DNA of 64,000 nt from Phymatolithon calcareum. Lineage: Eukaryota; Rhodophyta; Florideophyceae; Hapalidiales. Each line of letters opens with the position of its first letter. Position 1 is the first letter of the stretch. Position numbers and translations under genes: made by a program. This document shows positions 1-10,519 of the stretch, one piece after another. Location: assembly GCA_977006965.1 (NCBI GenBank), contig OZ345357.1:186001-250000 (forward strand), given 5' to 3'. Below the pieces are notes generated by a model. The model was not told where the DNA came from, searched no databases, and was given only the letters and a program-made list of their open reading frames with translations.

Positions 1-2
1 CG

Positions 3-176
3 CGTATGATCCGTGCGCTCGTCCCCACAATTCCGCAAGTTCGTGATGACGAAGACAAGCCCTCGCGCTCGGTGAGCAGGAACGCTCCTACTGCAAGTTA
101 TCGTGGAACTGCGGGCAAGTTCTCTGCTGCCTTAGGTTATGGCCTTGCCTTGGCACATCAATTAGAACAAAAGTAA
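3..176 (+). CDS. 3' end of an unidentified gene (partial)
   Basis: An open frame enters from the left edge of the window and ends at a TAA at 174-176, giving at least 57 codons. The tail is polar and basic, then small and hydrophobic, ending in ALAHQLEQK. I recognise no family. The frame could equally be chance, because too little of the gene is visible to judge codon use or domains. Confidence 0.3.
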   Translation, partial: RMIRALVPTIPQVRDDEDKPSRSVSRNAPTASYRGTAGKFSAALGYGLALAHQLEQK

Positions 177-887
177 AGTGTTCCATTGAGCATACAGCAA
201 TCTGACTCGTGAAAGGTCCTCGCACACCCGCTGACCAACGATGCTGTGTGCCTGATCGCCAAACGAGATGAGGCTGATGCCGTACATGGGGAAATGGACA
301 TCCCCGCAATGGAAGTCCTGTTATCAAGGATCTACGCTGTGGCTGTCGGCCCATACAGTATTCCTGCGCGTCCAATGACGGTGAGAGCAGATACAGCACT
401 GTAGTGGAGCTGTAACTCCGATTTTGGTGTCGTACTGTATGGTACAATGAACTGTCGATGGACAACCTTCTTTCCTCCCTGACGGATCATCGGTACTGTA
501 CTGAAGAGACTCCCGATTGCCAGCATCGACCAAACGCTTCGCCGAATGTCGCTAATTTTGAAGACAGTGAATTAGCACGCCACCTTCTGCACAAGGTCTC
601 GGTTTGTAACGTTTGCAGTGTTTTTGAACTGTACTGTAATCCCACCACGGACTGCAGGATTCGAAAAAACGTTGCTTTCTCTTATTGTTTTTTCATGCTT
701 TGTCCACTTTTGAAACGAATTGCACTGTATTGCTACTGTACAGTAAATCAATGTTGCCGTTCGAAAGAAGTCTTCCACAGAGTGCCGACCATGCGCGCTT
801 CAACTTATATGGCTCAGATGAAGCAGGCGCATCTTCATCACCCGCACGCTGCGTCCGCCTCGAGTCCGACGAAGGTTGTCTCGCAAC
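177..887. other. Intergenic, upstream of the serine protease
   Basis: No convincing gene is seen; the open frames here lack family features and most start at non-ATG codons. The stretch carries several copies or near-copies of the CTGTAC/GTACAG element, for example at 431-445, 493-505 and 734-745, the last about 140 bp before the protease start codon. Confidence 0.5.
734..745. promoter_or_regulatory. Palindromic TACTGTACAGTA element
   Basis: A perfect 12-bp palindrome 143 bp upstream of the protease ATG. The same 12-mer recurs upstream of other genes in the window. A regulatory role is inference from position and recurrence only. Confidence 0.35.
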
Positions 888-2432
888 ATGTTCCGCCTAA
901 CCTTTTTGCTCGGCCTCGGCGTCTTCATCTCGCTCACCGACACGCTACGTGCCTACACCTGGAGACCCGTTCTTGAAGAACCGGTCGATGGATGTCCCTG
1001 CAAGGTCCAATTGGGCGGTATGGCCACGCAAATGTCTCGCATGGCATCAGAACTTATTCCCCGAGCAGAATACATCCAGTGGGTTGCAAACGGTCGTCCG
1101 GACAGATTGGCCAAGTTCCCATCGCTTGCAAGCCCGGCCTCCTTCGGCAATGTCTCTGAACCTCTTGTACGCAAGTCATTCTGTTTCGTTGCAGACAAAG
1201 ACGACGATGGTGACTACAACGTCGTCGTGTACTCCGCCGATGGTGATCTGGAAGGCGTTGAGGTTGAAGACATTGGTCGCCGCGAGTGCCCGATCAGGTC
1301 AATCTATGACTATAACCAGTGGGGAGACAAAAATGAATGTGACAACGAAGAGGGTTCCAATTCGGTAAATGCCAGCGCAAAATCTTTGACACCTGCTTCT
1401 CGCATCATTCACGGTCGTGTTGTACAGAGTGCAGAGATTGCCGCTTACAATGTGAAAATCACCAGGCTGGACGACCACGAGCACATTGACGTCGAGAGGT
1501 GCACAGGCTCGCTCGTTGCGCCGCAGTATGTACTCACCGCTGCTCATTGCAAGGTCAAGACTGGAGAACACGTCTACATCGGCGAGTATCTTGGCATGCG
1601 TGGAGAAGCTCATACTGTAACCAAAACTATTGTGCACGAAGGATACATAGAGCTCAAGGCTGACCACCGAAACCGTCTTGCATCAGAGCTCAATGACATA
1701 CAGCTATTGTATTTAGAGGCGCCTGTTGCGAATGCGGAGAAAAGAATGGTCACTCTCAACTCCGATTGTAATAGACCTGTACCATGCAGGCACGCTCTCG
1801 TCAGTGGATATGGGAAATCAGCGGAGCATGAATGCAAGGACGATATATTACGCGCCACGGTTGTGAATATTGTCGGTCACGATGAGTGCCACAAACTATT
1901 GAAAGATGCCCATGAAGGTCTTGTTGAGCATTGGTGAGTCAGGTCAAAACTTCGCTGCCTTCTCGGACACCAATTCACAACGCTAGGATGTCAACCTCTA
2001 ACTTGTATGTTCTCCATTTGTATTTCTTCTTCGTGCGACAGTCTGGATGAGAGCCCGCACATCTGCGCAACGCATGACCTTTGCGGAAGCGGGCTTTGCA
2101 AGGGCGATTCTGGCGGGCCGTTGGTTATTGCGGACAAGGACACCAGAGAATTGATACAAATTGGAATTTCGAGTTTTATCGTCGGCGATTGCGGAGCGAG
2201 GGATCATCCGGATATCTATACGAGAGTTTCGGAGTACAGTGAGTGGATCTACCGTAATACCGACAAAACTGCCAGGTTTGATCCTCCGTTTGGACCGGAT
2301 CGTAATAAGGACTGTCCTGTCGTATATCATTCGGACAATTGCCGATTCGATGCACAGGGTAACGTTTTTCGCTCTATAGGTGATGACGGAAAAGGTGGTC
2401 AACAGGTGGAAGAGTGCCCAAGTTGTGGATAG
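888..2432 (+). CDS. Secreted trypsin-fold (S1) serine protease, two exons
   Basis: Exons 888-1933 and 2042-2432 give 478 residues. The intron (108 bp, GTGAGT...CGACAG, CTAAC branch-like site) joins codons as His-Cys. The protein starts with a hydrophobic signal peptide (MFRLTFLLGLGVF). A ~150-residue N-terminal segment of unknown fold containing DGCPC follows. The S1 domain begins at an activation-type site, Arg172 before IIHG. The triad is visible: His220 in LTAAHC, Asp270 in NDIQLL and Ser372 in GDSGGP. The residue at chymotrypsin position 189 is Gly366, so Arg/Lys specificity is not expected from that position. A cysteine-bearing tail of about 60 residues follows the domain. The ATG at 888 is chosen because it begins the signal peptide. 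It converges on a cysteine-rich membrane protein gene ending 77 bp away. The fold is sure; the substrate is unknown. Confidence 0.88.
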
Positions 2433-2508
2433 AAATAATGTTCTCTGCTATCCTTTCCTGTAACGACTTTTTCAGATAACAGAGATGCTACTTTCAACAT
2501 GATTTTTC

Positions 2509-3936
2509 TTAAATAGCTCGCTCTTCCGGATTTTCCGTGTGGAGTCGAACATTATTGTCTTCCATCTCAACAAGAATAACATTTCCAGCTACCTGAGAAT
2601 GTGCTGTTTCGTCGCTAGGAATGTATCGGTGGCAATGTGCCTTGCTTGATAACAACAGTGATCCCAATCCGACTTCATCATTTGCCACTCGCTGGCATCC
2701 CTTCCCTTTTCGCAATACCAGTACTGCTCCGATAAGACCGGCAATCATGGCGAGCTTGAAACATAAGATGGCGATCCAAACCCAAGAAATTGTGGTGATT
2801 TTTCTGCGTCTTATGATTTGCACCATTCGCGTCTCTGATCCAGACCCATAGAGCGCTGCATATGCATGCTCTAAGGAGAGCACGTTGCCGCCCATGTGAG
2901 GCAACCAGTCCTCTAATTGCCACTCGGCACCTTTTGCTTTCTTGCAGTAGAACGGAAGATTGTTAAGGTCTTGACGTCTGCGCTGCAGAGATTTGTTGCG
3001 AAGAAGAGGAAGGACACCTTCCTCACGGGTTCCATTACCCTCGCAAAGATACGTTTCATTTCGAAAATTGACAGATGCTTTGCACGGCCTGCTCCTCGTC
3101 CTAAAGCGACAGCCTACGATCGCGTTCTCGCAGCGGAAATTCAAATAGTTGTTCAAGAAAAGCTGCGAACAGTTTTGGAAAAGTTGCTTATCCGTTCCGC
3201 AGGAGAATGTGTTATTTGCGTCATTTTCAGATACACATGTAGTCCACGGAGTCTTCTGAAAATGTGCGCAACCCCCTGTGGTATTTGAAGATTCTGTAGT
3301 GTATCTGCAGGAGACTCTTTGACCGGCGGGAATGTCACATCTGTAAAATGACCTCTCCATTGATTCTGGCATGCAATCAGATAAATTCAAGAATTTCAGA
3401 CGAGAAAAGAAATCAAACTCTATTGGAGTTGGAATGAGCTTCGTGTCGAGCTCGCAGGTCCGCTTGCCGCGAATTTCGCGAATTTCTCCGTAATACATAG
3501 TCGTATTCGTTCGACCTTGACACCCTTCGCGCAAGAGTTGCCTTGGACCAATCGAAAAAATATCGTCATGCCTTCCGAGTTTGCCGAGTACGGTAACGTT
3601 TGCTTCAATCTTGTCACGTACACGGCTTGTCTTGCCGACGAAAGACATACTGGAGATGAAAATTAAGAGAACGGAAACGAGACGAAAGAAGGCGAGAATA
3701 TAAAAAACTCGCCTTTTGGTGCATGTGATTCCAACTCCAACACCGACAATCGCTGGGCTGAAAAACGAAACCCGCTCTTCTTTCCCTTGGAGAGCGGACA
3801 TGGAATTTGTAAGCCCTGCTAGATCGGCTGTGAGGTAGTAAACGGCAGCAGCTAGCATTAAATCGAACAACAAGAAGTTCAAGGTGTTCAAGACAAGTGA
3901 GGAGAGATTTACATCCACTCCGGGAATACCCTCCAT
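2509..3936 (-). CDS. Cysteine-rich three-TM protein, copy 1 (diverged)
   Basis: An intronless frame of 475 residues from the first ATG at 3936. I do not recognise the family. Hydrophobic segments lie near residues 12-37 and 75-100, then comes a long region with 14 cysteines and many N-x-S/T sites, a third segment near 375-400, and a charged tail. The framework matches the two copies at 5807 and 13368: a C...YGEIRE motif after the second segment, RCENA, and EDWLP before the third segment. Copy 1 is about 60 residues longer, with six extra cysteines in the loop. The likely topology is a glycosylated ectodomain between TM2 and TM3 with a cytosolic tail; this is inference. It converges on the S1 protease gene. 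A receptor-like or wall-associated role is only a guess. Confidence 0.75.
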   Translation of the reverse strand: MEGIPGVDVNLSSLVLNTLNFLLFDLMLAAAVYYLTADLAGLTNSMSALQGKEERVSFFSPAIVGVGVGITCTKRRVFYILAFFRLVSVLLIFISSMSFVGKTSRVRDKIEANVTVLGKLGRHDDIFSIGPRQLLREGCQGRTNTTMYYGEIREIRGKRTCELDTKLIPTPIEFDFFSRLKFLNLSDCMPESMERSFYRCDIPAGQRVSCRYTTESSNTTGGCAHFQKTPWTTCVSENDANNTFSCGTDKQLFQNCSQLFLNNYLNFRCENAIVGCRFRTRSRPCKASVNFRNETYLCEGNGTREEGVLPLLRNKSLQRRRQDLNNLPFYCKKAKGAEWQLEDWLPHMGGNVLSLEHAYAALYGSGSETRMVQIIRRRKITTISWVWIAILCFKLAMIAGLIGAVLVLRKGKGCQRVANDEVGLGSLLLSSKAHCHRYIPSDETAHSQVAGNVILVEMEDNNVRLHTENPEERAI

Positions 3937-4143
3937 GGTGGGGTTGAGGTCAATGTTGTGGTAGCAGGCAGGTTGAGGTATGCGCAAGGAGAGGGAACAA
4001 TCGTGGCCAGAGAGAGCGCAACGCAGTGCAACTTGTTTCGCCGCTTTGGAAGACGTGCAAAGCTTGGGCCTAGGACTCCATCAAAGTTGGTTGCCCTTCA
4101 AAGGGAGTGCGACAATATGGAGACATGCAGTCGTATTTCAGAG

Positions 4144-4155
4144 TACTGTACAGTA
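4144..4155. promoter_or_regulatory. Palindromic TACTGTACAGTA element
   Basis: A perfect copy of the 12-mer, 208 bp upstream of the start of membrane-protein copy 1 and at the head of the duplicated upstream block. Confidence 0.35.
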
Positions 4156-5330
4156 GTAGTGCAGAGGCGTTGAGCTGGTGCGGTGTGTTGATTGCAAAAA
4201 TAACCTCATGTCCCGCTGACTACATGCACGGAAAACTGCCCAGGGTCTTCTTTGAGGTGAGAATAATTGATTTTTAACGTTTTTCATTCTGCGACAGTGA
4301 AAGATTTTCCATGTGGCACGGGCAGGCAACACGTGGGAATTAGAATTGCAATGCACATCGCGAGCTCTCACGATTGCTACAGTATATTGCATAGAATGCA
4401 TTCAGCGGAGGTCAACAAAGCGCAGAGGAGGAACAAATGAGACCTTGACCACATCATGTGCTCGAAGTCCCATGGACGAACAATCCATGGATGGATTTCT
4501 AAGAGACGACAAGTTGCTCGAAAGGACGGACAGCTTCTTTTCTCCAACCGGGCAAGACGGGACGTTGTACAATTGCCCGTACATCAGATGAGAGGCTGCA
4601 ACGTCTTCTTCCAACTGCAGTCCCAGCTCGCGTTATTTGTTTCTTGATCTGCAATGTCGCGAAATGCTTTGCACAAAAGCACAATGAATATTGAATCTTT
4701 ATGAATTCTCGAAAGTTGCACTGGGGAGAACTGTATGTTTTTATTTTAAAAGCTCTCAACGCCGACGCTCGCCAACACCAGAGCTTTATCGCTTTGCGTT
4801 GTAGGCCTTCCGCGGAAGCCTAAACACGTTCTGTGCCTCTGCCATCACACTATCCTCTCCCCTTTCATCCCGATTTCTAGCACCTTTAATTTGTCCATCT
4901 CGCATTTCATTGCCATCAAATCAAAACTTGGATTGGTTCTCAACTTCCATGCTGCATGGACACAATTTGAATATGATTGCAAGCGACTGGCTGACTCGAG
5001 TGGTACAATAGTTTTATTTGTAGAGAGCTCCATCATGATGGCGGTTGAGATATTTGTAACCGCCATGATTGGCGTTCTTTGGTCATTTAGTGACCAGAAA
5101 ACGGCAGCTGAAATGTTACTCCAAGCGGGAGCTCGAAAGCTTTTAATTTTTATAAAATACAGCCATCAAATTTGACATCCCCACGCTTTATTTTCTCCTT
5201 TGTACGTGATACAGTGCCTCAAGACATTCACCATAAATGAATGAAGGCTGACAAAGAACCGTTTTATCCACCCGCTGAAAATTGTACAGTATTCGAAAGT
5301 CATATGATATGATGCGGAGAGGCAGAACAG

Positions 5331-5342
5331 TACTGTACAGTA
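5331..5342. promoter_or_regulatory. Palindromic TACTGTACAGTA element
   Basis: A perfect copy, 465 bp upstream of the membrane-protein copy 2 start. A half-copy (TGTACAGTA) lies at 5283-5292. Confidence 0.35.
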
Positions 5343-5806
5343 CACTTCATTTCAGTGCTTTGCAGTTGGGCGACAGTGACAGCACTGGAGCACCGGGACA
5401 CTGCCCAGAGTCGTCGATTTAAGCTCAGAATATCAAACTTTTGTGCACGCGAGACACTCATGTGGCATGTGCAACACGTGCGAAGAAAATAGCAGTTCGC
5501 ATCGTGGGCCTTCATTATGCGCCCAAAATATAATACAATATTTTTTTTATCCTCAACCAAATTTGGCGATGAGAAAATGGCGTGGCTGCATACATACCAC
5601 GATGTGCTCATTTGGGGCGGCCGCACCATTCTGTTTCATCTACAGTCGCTCAGTACCCGCAGCTCCGGCTCAGCTCGACTTGTCCTTTTCACATACTCAA
5701 ACTACCACTGCACTGCGGTCATTCCCTGGATGCTGCCGCTAACAACGACGTTCGCAAGCTGCATTCTTGATTGCATCGACACCCCTACGTTTCTCGACCT
5801 TCGCAA

Positions 5807-7054
5807 ATGGAAGTCACGGATGGTGAATGGCCACTCTCCCAGGTGGTGGAAATTGACTTGCCTTCCAACCTCGTTAATTTCCTCAACTTTATTGTTTTCG
5901 ACATCTTGCTCATTTCGCTTGTGTTCTATTTCACAACTGAAATCTCCGGAAGACTCAACTATGTAGCCCTGTCCGACGGATCACCGAAGAGACTGAATAT
6001 ATCGTGTCCGCCGTTCGTAGGAGGTGGTCTTTGTTCAACTTCTCGAATAAGAATCTATGCTATGCTTTTCATCCGTATCGTTTCGTTTCTGCTTATTTTT
6101 GCTTCAAATCTCGCCATTGATGGACGTTCGCGGAGCGATATTGTTGAGAACATGGGACGGAGACGTGAACCTGGGCCTATTGAAAATCTCTCCGACATAC
6201 AACTTCGTAATCTCATTGATCGCAGAGCGAGCTGCCAAACATCCAGCAAAGGCTTCATGTACTTCGGGGAACTGCGCGAGGAAAACGTTTGTGAATACAA
6301 CCTGGCACTTCTTAAGGACCCAGTTGGTGTGAGCTTAACGCCACAGAACCTAACTTCCAACACCGGCGATTGTGACGTGGCGAATGAAGATTTCCCCGGA
6401 CGGATCAATCTCACCATGAATACATACCGATGTAACAATGCCCTTATCCAGTGCATCATGAGGGAAAATAATACTAAGGTGAAAAGATTTACTCCTTTCA
6501 ACTGCAGAGGTGTTGTTCGGCGCACAGGGAAAACTTATGCTTGCAATATATTCTCAGCGAAACAGGGCAACAGTTGGACCGGCAATTGCAGGGAAATTCG
6601 AAATTTCCATTTCGCGAACGAAGTTTGGCTGCCTGGATTATTTATACTATACACCAGAATAGCGGAAACAATCGGTGCAACAACCATTGCACGAGAGGAG
6701 AATAGAACTCTGATATCCGAGGGAACTCCACGAGCAGTGACTCAAGTGCATTATGCGTGGTTTGCACTACTTGGAGCAAAAGTCTTGCTCGTACTTGCTC
6801 TAGGATGTTTCACAGCTTATTTGGTCTGGGATGGCGCAATCTGCGTTGTACATGATGAGCGCAGTCTTGCATCTTTACTCACGTCTTCAGTTTCTCGATT
6901 CGTCACATCTGTTCACGATGATTCTCCGCTGTATTTGAATGCGCAGAAAAGTGGCAACAGGACGACATTTTGGGTCTCCAAGTATCCATTTCGAAAGAGG
7001 ACAAACGAAGATAGGCACAAGTTGGAGGAGGAAATTGTGATGGGCGCACGCTGA
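5807..7054 (+). CDS. Cysteine-rich three-TM protein, copy 2
   Basis: An intronless frame of 415 residues from the ATG at 5807; the longer open frame starts at a TTG. It is clearly paralogous to the equally long copy at 13368. Both share an N-terminal hydrophobic segment (NFIVFDILLISLVFYFTTEI), a GGGLCST loop, a second segment (near residues 75-100) and an ectodomain with eight cysteines in the same order. They also share several N-x-S/T sites, a conserved ETIGATTIA stretch, a third segment near residue 320, and a tail with HDERSLASLL. Homology to copy 3 continues about 100 bp past the stop codon (CTCCT...TACAGT...TTGTAA), so the duplication included the 3' flank. I know no named family with this pattern. 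Confidence 0.8.
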   Translation: MEVTDGEWPLSQVVEIDLPSNLVNFLNFIVFDILLISLVFYFTTEISGRLNYVALSDGSPKRLNISCPPFVGGGLCSTSRIRIYAMLFIRIVSFLLIFASNLAIDGRSRSDIVENMGRRREPGPIENLSDIQLRNLIDRRASCQTSSKGFMYFGELREENVCEYNLALLKDPVGVSLTPQNLTSNTGDCDVANEDFPGRINLTMNTYRCNNALIQCIMRENNTKVKRFTPFNCRGVVRRTGKTYACNIFSAKQGNSWTGNCREIRNFHFANEVWLPGLFILYTRIAETIGATTIAREENRTLISEGTPRAVTQVHYAWFALLGAKVLLVLALGCFTAYLVWDGAICVVHDERSLASLLTSSVSRFVTSVHDDSPLYLNAQKSGNRTTFWVSKYPFRKRTNEDRHKLEEEIVMGAR

Positions 7055-7715
7055 ATTGCGACGTTTTCGTTACACCAATTATGCAGCGAATACCGCTCTA
7101 CTCCTGTTTACAGTAGCTTTGTAAAGACAGAGGGAACATCTTTGTTGACCTTCCATGATACGCCAGGGAGTGTCGTCAACGCTTGTGTTTCCATTTCACC
7201 GTGCAGGAAAATCAATAATCTTTCTGCGGCACTGTGCCACAGGGAACGAAAATCGGAGGTAGACTACCTCGCAACTTGGCCTCAGACAAACCGATGAGGT
7301 TTCCTGCTGTGGAGGATATGGATGCTGATCGTCAAAAGTATAATAAGTGGAGTTTAGTGAAATAGATTTGAAGTTTTCCGGATCTCTGGCGGACTCCGGA
7401 CAGCTCGAGCTCCGTACTGGAGGATGCGGAAAACTTCGAATTTGTTGCATTTTTGCACACTATAACATTTTTAAATATTTGCCACAGGAGGATGCGAGAA
7501 ACTGTGAATTTGTTGCGTTTTGAAATATTTTTGCAATTGTAACATTGTTAAATATTTGCCACTAAATATGCATTAAATTGAAGGCACGACATTTTAAAAA
7601 CCTACTGTAAAGAAATTTTGGCCATTTCCATATTATTCATATATTGAAAGAACATATATTTGCAATATTTTCGGAAAAACTCGAATATATTCGTTTTTTA
7701 CAGAAAACCATATAG

Positions 7716-7751
7716 TATCTCGCATACAGCATATATGCTGTATGTGAGATA
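7716..7751. repeat. 36-bp near-perfect palindrome
   Basis: The sequence from TATCTCGCATACAGCA to its complement reads as an inverted repeat centred at 7733/7734 with one G:T mismatch. It sits in AT-rich DNA far from any gene. Confidence 0.75.
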
Positions 7752-10293
7752 TTAAATCGACGAAGATTTAGCCACCAAGGCGCAAGCGTTCAAGTTCGAC
7801 CGAATTCTTTGAAGAAGACCATGCAATCTACTTGATGGAACAAGAAATATGCCGCAATTCAATCGTGAAGAGCAGAAATATGGCGCTCAAGATCTCGAAT
7901 ATTCGCCAATTTCGCCATACATATGAAATTTGTTGTCTCTCCAGTTCGCAAGAAATCACAAACTGCACCATACTTTTTGCTTGACGTCATTCTATCTCTA
8001 CTCCTCTCTTGGGTCGTTTTGAAGAGGCTAGAATTATGTATAGAAGAAGGCAAAAATTCGGCATATAGAGAAGTAAGAATCATCAAAGTTTTGTCGTATG
8101 AATATATACAGTGCGAATAAATTCGACTCTTTCGAATGTATAGCAAGCATATGGTATTCCGAATAAACGCGGAAGGCCATAATTGCTTTAGATTGTAAAG
8201 AATGTCATGTCTTCAGTCTTTATTGTAAAATGTATAATTGGTGGCTGTCTTTATTTTACAATGGTACGAATGAAAATATCTGTCAAAACGCAACAATTCG
8301 CAATTTCGCGCAACCTCCTGGTGCCGGAATATTCGGCGCTTTAATATCTCGCATATGGTGTATAAATGGATTAGACTGGATTTCTGTTCAATTGAAGCTC
8401 CCTTTGTCAATTATCACTGTACCTGAGAGACTTTTCGTTGCGCTACAATCCTTCGCTTACGTTCTCATTTAAGTAGTTGTTTTCGGACATTTTCTTGTCG
8501 TATAAATGGTTTCCTGGAAAGAAGAATACATTCGAATTTTTTCGAATATATGCTATATATATACTAAAGGCCAGAATGGTTTTAGCAGAAGGTCCCATCC
8601 TGACCCACGGTTAACCGTGGTATTGTGGAGACACTCAAGGCTGTTCTCGTCACTTCTGAGCAGTGAATTCCTAGCTTAGAGCTACGAGCAAACCAAGTAA
8701 TCTCTTGGGAGTCGTTTGGTCGATAGAAATGCGCTCAGCTTGCTCAACCGGAGTGCAGCCTGAAAACCAGGCTAGCTCACTGAGATATAGGAGACCTCTC
8801 TGTCAACCCTAGGGTGCTGTGGGTGGGACATGGAAAATGAAGTTGTTGTAAAGCCCTCGGCTCTGTCACTCTGTGCCTTCGCCAACTCCTTTCTGATGCC
8901 TGTGTGCAGCACTGCTACCTATGATAACTGGGGTGAAACTTTCCGTTTCGCCAAAGCCTAATTTTTCCCCGAATTAAGCTGGACTTTTCCCAATCTTTGG
9001 AAAAGTTAACTCTCATGGAATTCGCCATCCAGTATAACTTTCGCACTGTTCGGAGCTGCGCGCGTTGCCTGAACGCTCCTCCTGATTACAGCTGTGAGGT
9101 GATGAGATCCCAGTCTGGCCAAAAGCTGTTTTAATGTGCCAACCGAGCCAAACCAGGATTAAAACTACCTTTAGGTTTTTGAAATGCCATGTTGTCAATT
9201 TAATGCCCCTCCATCGTTTCTAATTTAACAATGCTATAGAGTACAATAATCTGCTAAAGTGCAACAAATTCGCAGTTTCCCGCATCCTACTGTAAGTTGA
9301 TGGTACAGTCAAACCTGTGTAACTGCAAACTCTGTAACTGAAAAAACTGTGAAGCTGCAAACGGGCTGCCTTTCCCGACCGAAAAAGCCCTAACAAATAA
9401 ACAAATTCTAGGGTGACATGCAAACTCGTCAATGGCAAACCTCTCCGCTGGGGACATTTTTTCGTTTATTTTTTGAAGGTACCTTTCACATGACTGGTTG
9501 ACGTTGGCTTCACACAACGTTAAACGTGTTCAATACTTCTCAACATCTCAGAACCAATTCGGCTTTTTTTTGTCACGGAAATGGCGAAACCTTTAAACTA
9601 CGTACCTCTCCATTGCCAATAAGAAGCGCATTCTGGAAGAATTCGACCGCCGACGTGTCCATGTGCTGTAAGCTACTTATAAAGTATCTGAGAGATAGTG
9701 TTATGATAGGAAGTTCAGAACTAAAAATCCTCTCGAACTGAAAACTAACCAACCGTCCCAAACCTTTGCAGTTACACAGGTTTGACTTTAATCACGGCAC
9801 GCGACCTAAGGAATGAGGTGTGTTTGAATTTGGGAGCCAAGAAGAGTAGTTTGATGAATTGCGAATCGCCTGTTGTAATTGGAGAATTGAGTGGGGAGAT
9901 CGCATGATTAGATATTTGCACAGCGCAGGTAGCGCTCGAGGGTTTTTCGGATGTAAGACACATAACACAAGAACACTGACAAGGTAAACATACCTCTACT
10001 TCGCTTTCCATCTGCTCGCATCGGAGCGAGGTCAGTCAACCCGAGTTCGAGTCGGGAGGTTTCCGTGCCAACGGTTGCGCGTCACGCTCCTTCGAGCACG
10101 CCGTATCGTCAGCACGACACCGAGCTCAATAAGCCGAAGTGGAAGTCACGACCCGTCGGTCGCTTCTTCTTCGAATTCCTGGGTTCTTTGGTCTGCCGTT
10201 TGGTGTTTCCTACAATCTTTCATCGGGAGCGCGAGCACACGGGCTGGATAATACAGTTGGAAAAAATTTTAATTTCAGAACGGGACACACGAC

Positions 10294-10335
10294 AACGAAC
10301 CTGCGCAGACGACTTTACTGTGTAGAGTGCCCTCC
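10294..10335. repeat. 42-bp dispersed repeat, copy A
   Basis: Begins AACGAACCTGCGCAGACG and ends GTGCCCTCC. It matches 14852-14893 at 36 of 42 positions. It lies about 185 bp past the 3' end of the broken protease copy. Confidence 0.6.
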
Positions 10336-10519
10336 ATTATTCCTTCAATCAAGGCATCTATTCACTCTAACAATCATAGCAATCATTGTTACTGGCAATA
10401 ATATGATTTTTCCCATTAGTCTTACATTCGTTTGAAACTTTTTGAACGGGACAATATTTACCGTTCAAAGGCCCAGACGGAAAATTAAACTTGGCAGATT
10501 CGTTTGTATTGCGGTAGAT

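Larger units (their letters stand above)
3937..5806. other. Intergenic between membrane-protein copies 1 and 2
   Basis: No supported gene. Two copies of TACTGTACAGTA lie at 4144-4155 and 5331-5342. Each is followed 70-90 bp later by related sequence: an ACTGCCCAG stretch, then an ATGTGGCA...CAACACGTG stretch, at about 4235-4335 and 5400-5480. This suggests a duplicated upstream region in direct orientation. The middle (about 4650-5250) is AT-rich with nothing recognisable. Confidence 0.5.
7055..10519. other. AT-rich intergenic block without supported genes
   Basis: About 3.4 kb in which I find no gene. Stretches near 7450-8550 are very AT-rich, with recurring TCGAATATATTCG-like words. A 36-bp palindrome lies at 7716-7751. 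A higher-GC segment at about 8570-8970 looks compositionally different and may be a decayed transposon, but I cannot classify it. A 42-bp element also found at 14852 lies at 10294-10335. Confidence 0.45.

Noticed and set aside
88-465. 125-residue minus-strand frame at the left edge
   Set aside because: It overlaps the plus-strand frame, has no recognisable features and scattered rare-looking composition.
8570-8970. Higher-GC segment in AT-rich surroundings, suspected transposon
   Set aside because: No terminal repeats, target duplication or coding remnant could be identified, so it is not listed as an element.
10045-10070. CCCGA-GTTCGAG-TCGGG looks like a tRNA T-arm
   Set aside because: No matching acceptor stem, D-arm or anticodon arm fits at the right spacing upstream. 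It may be a chance hairpin or a tRNA-derived relic.
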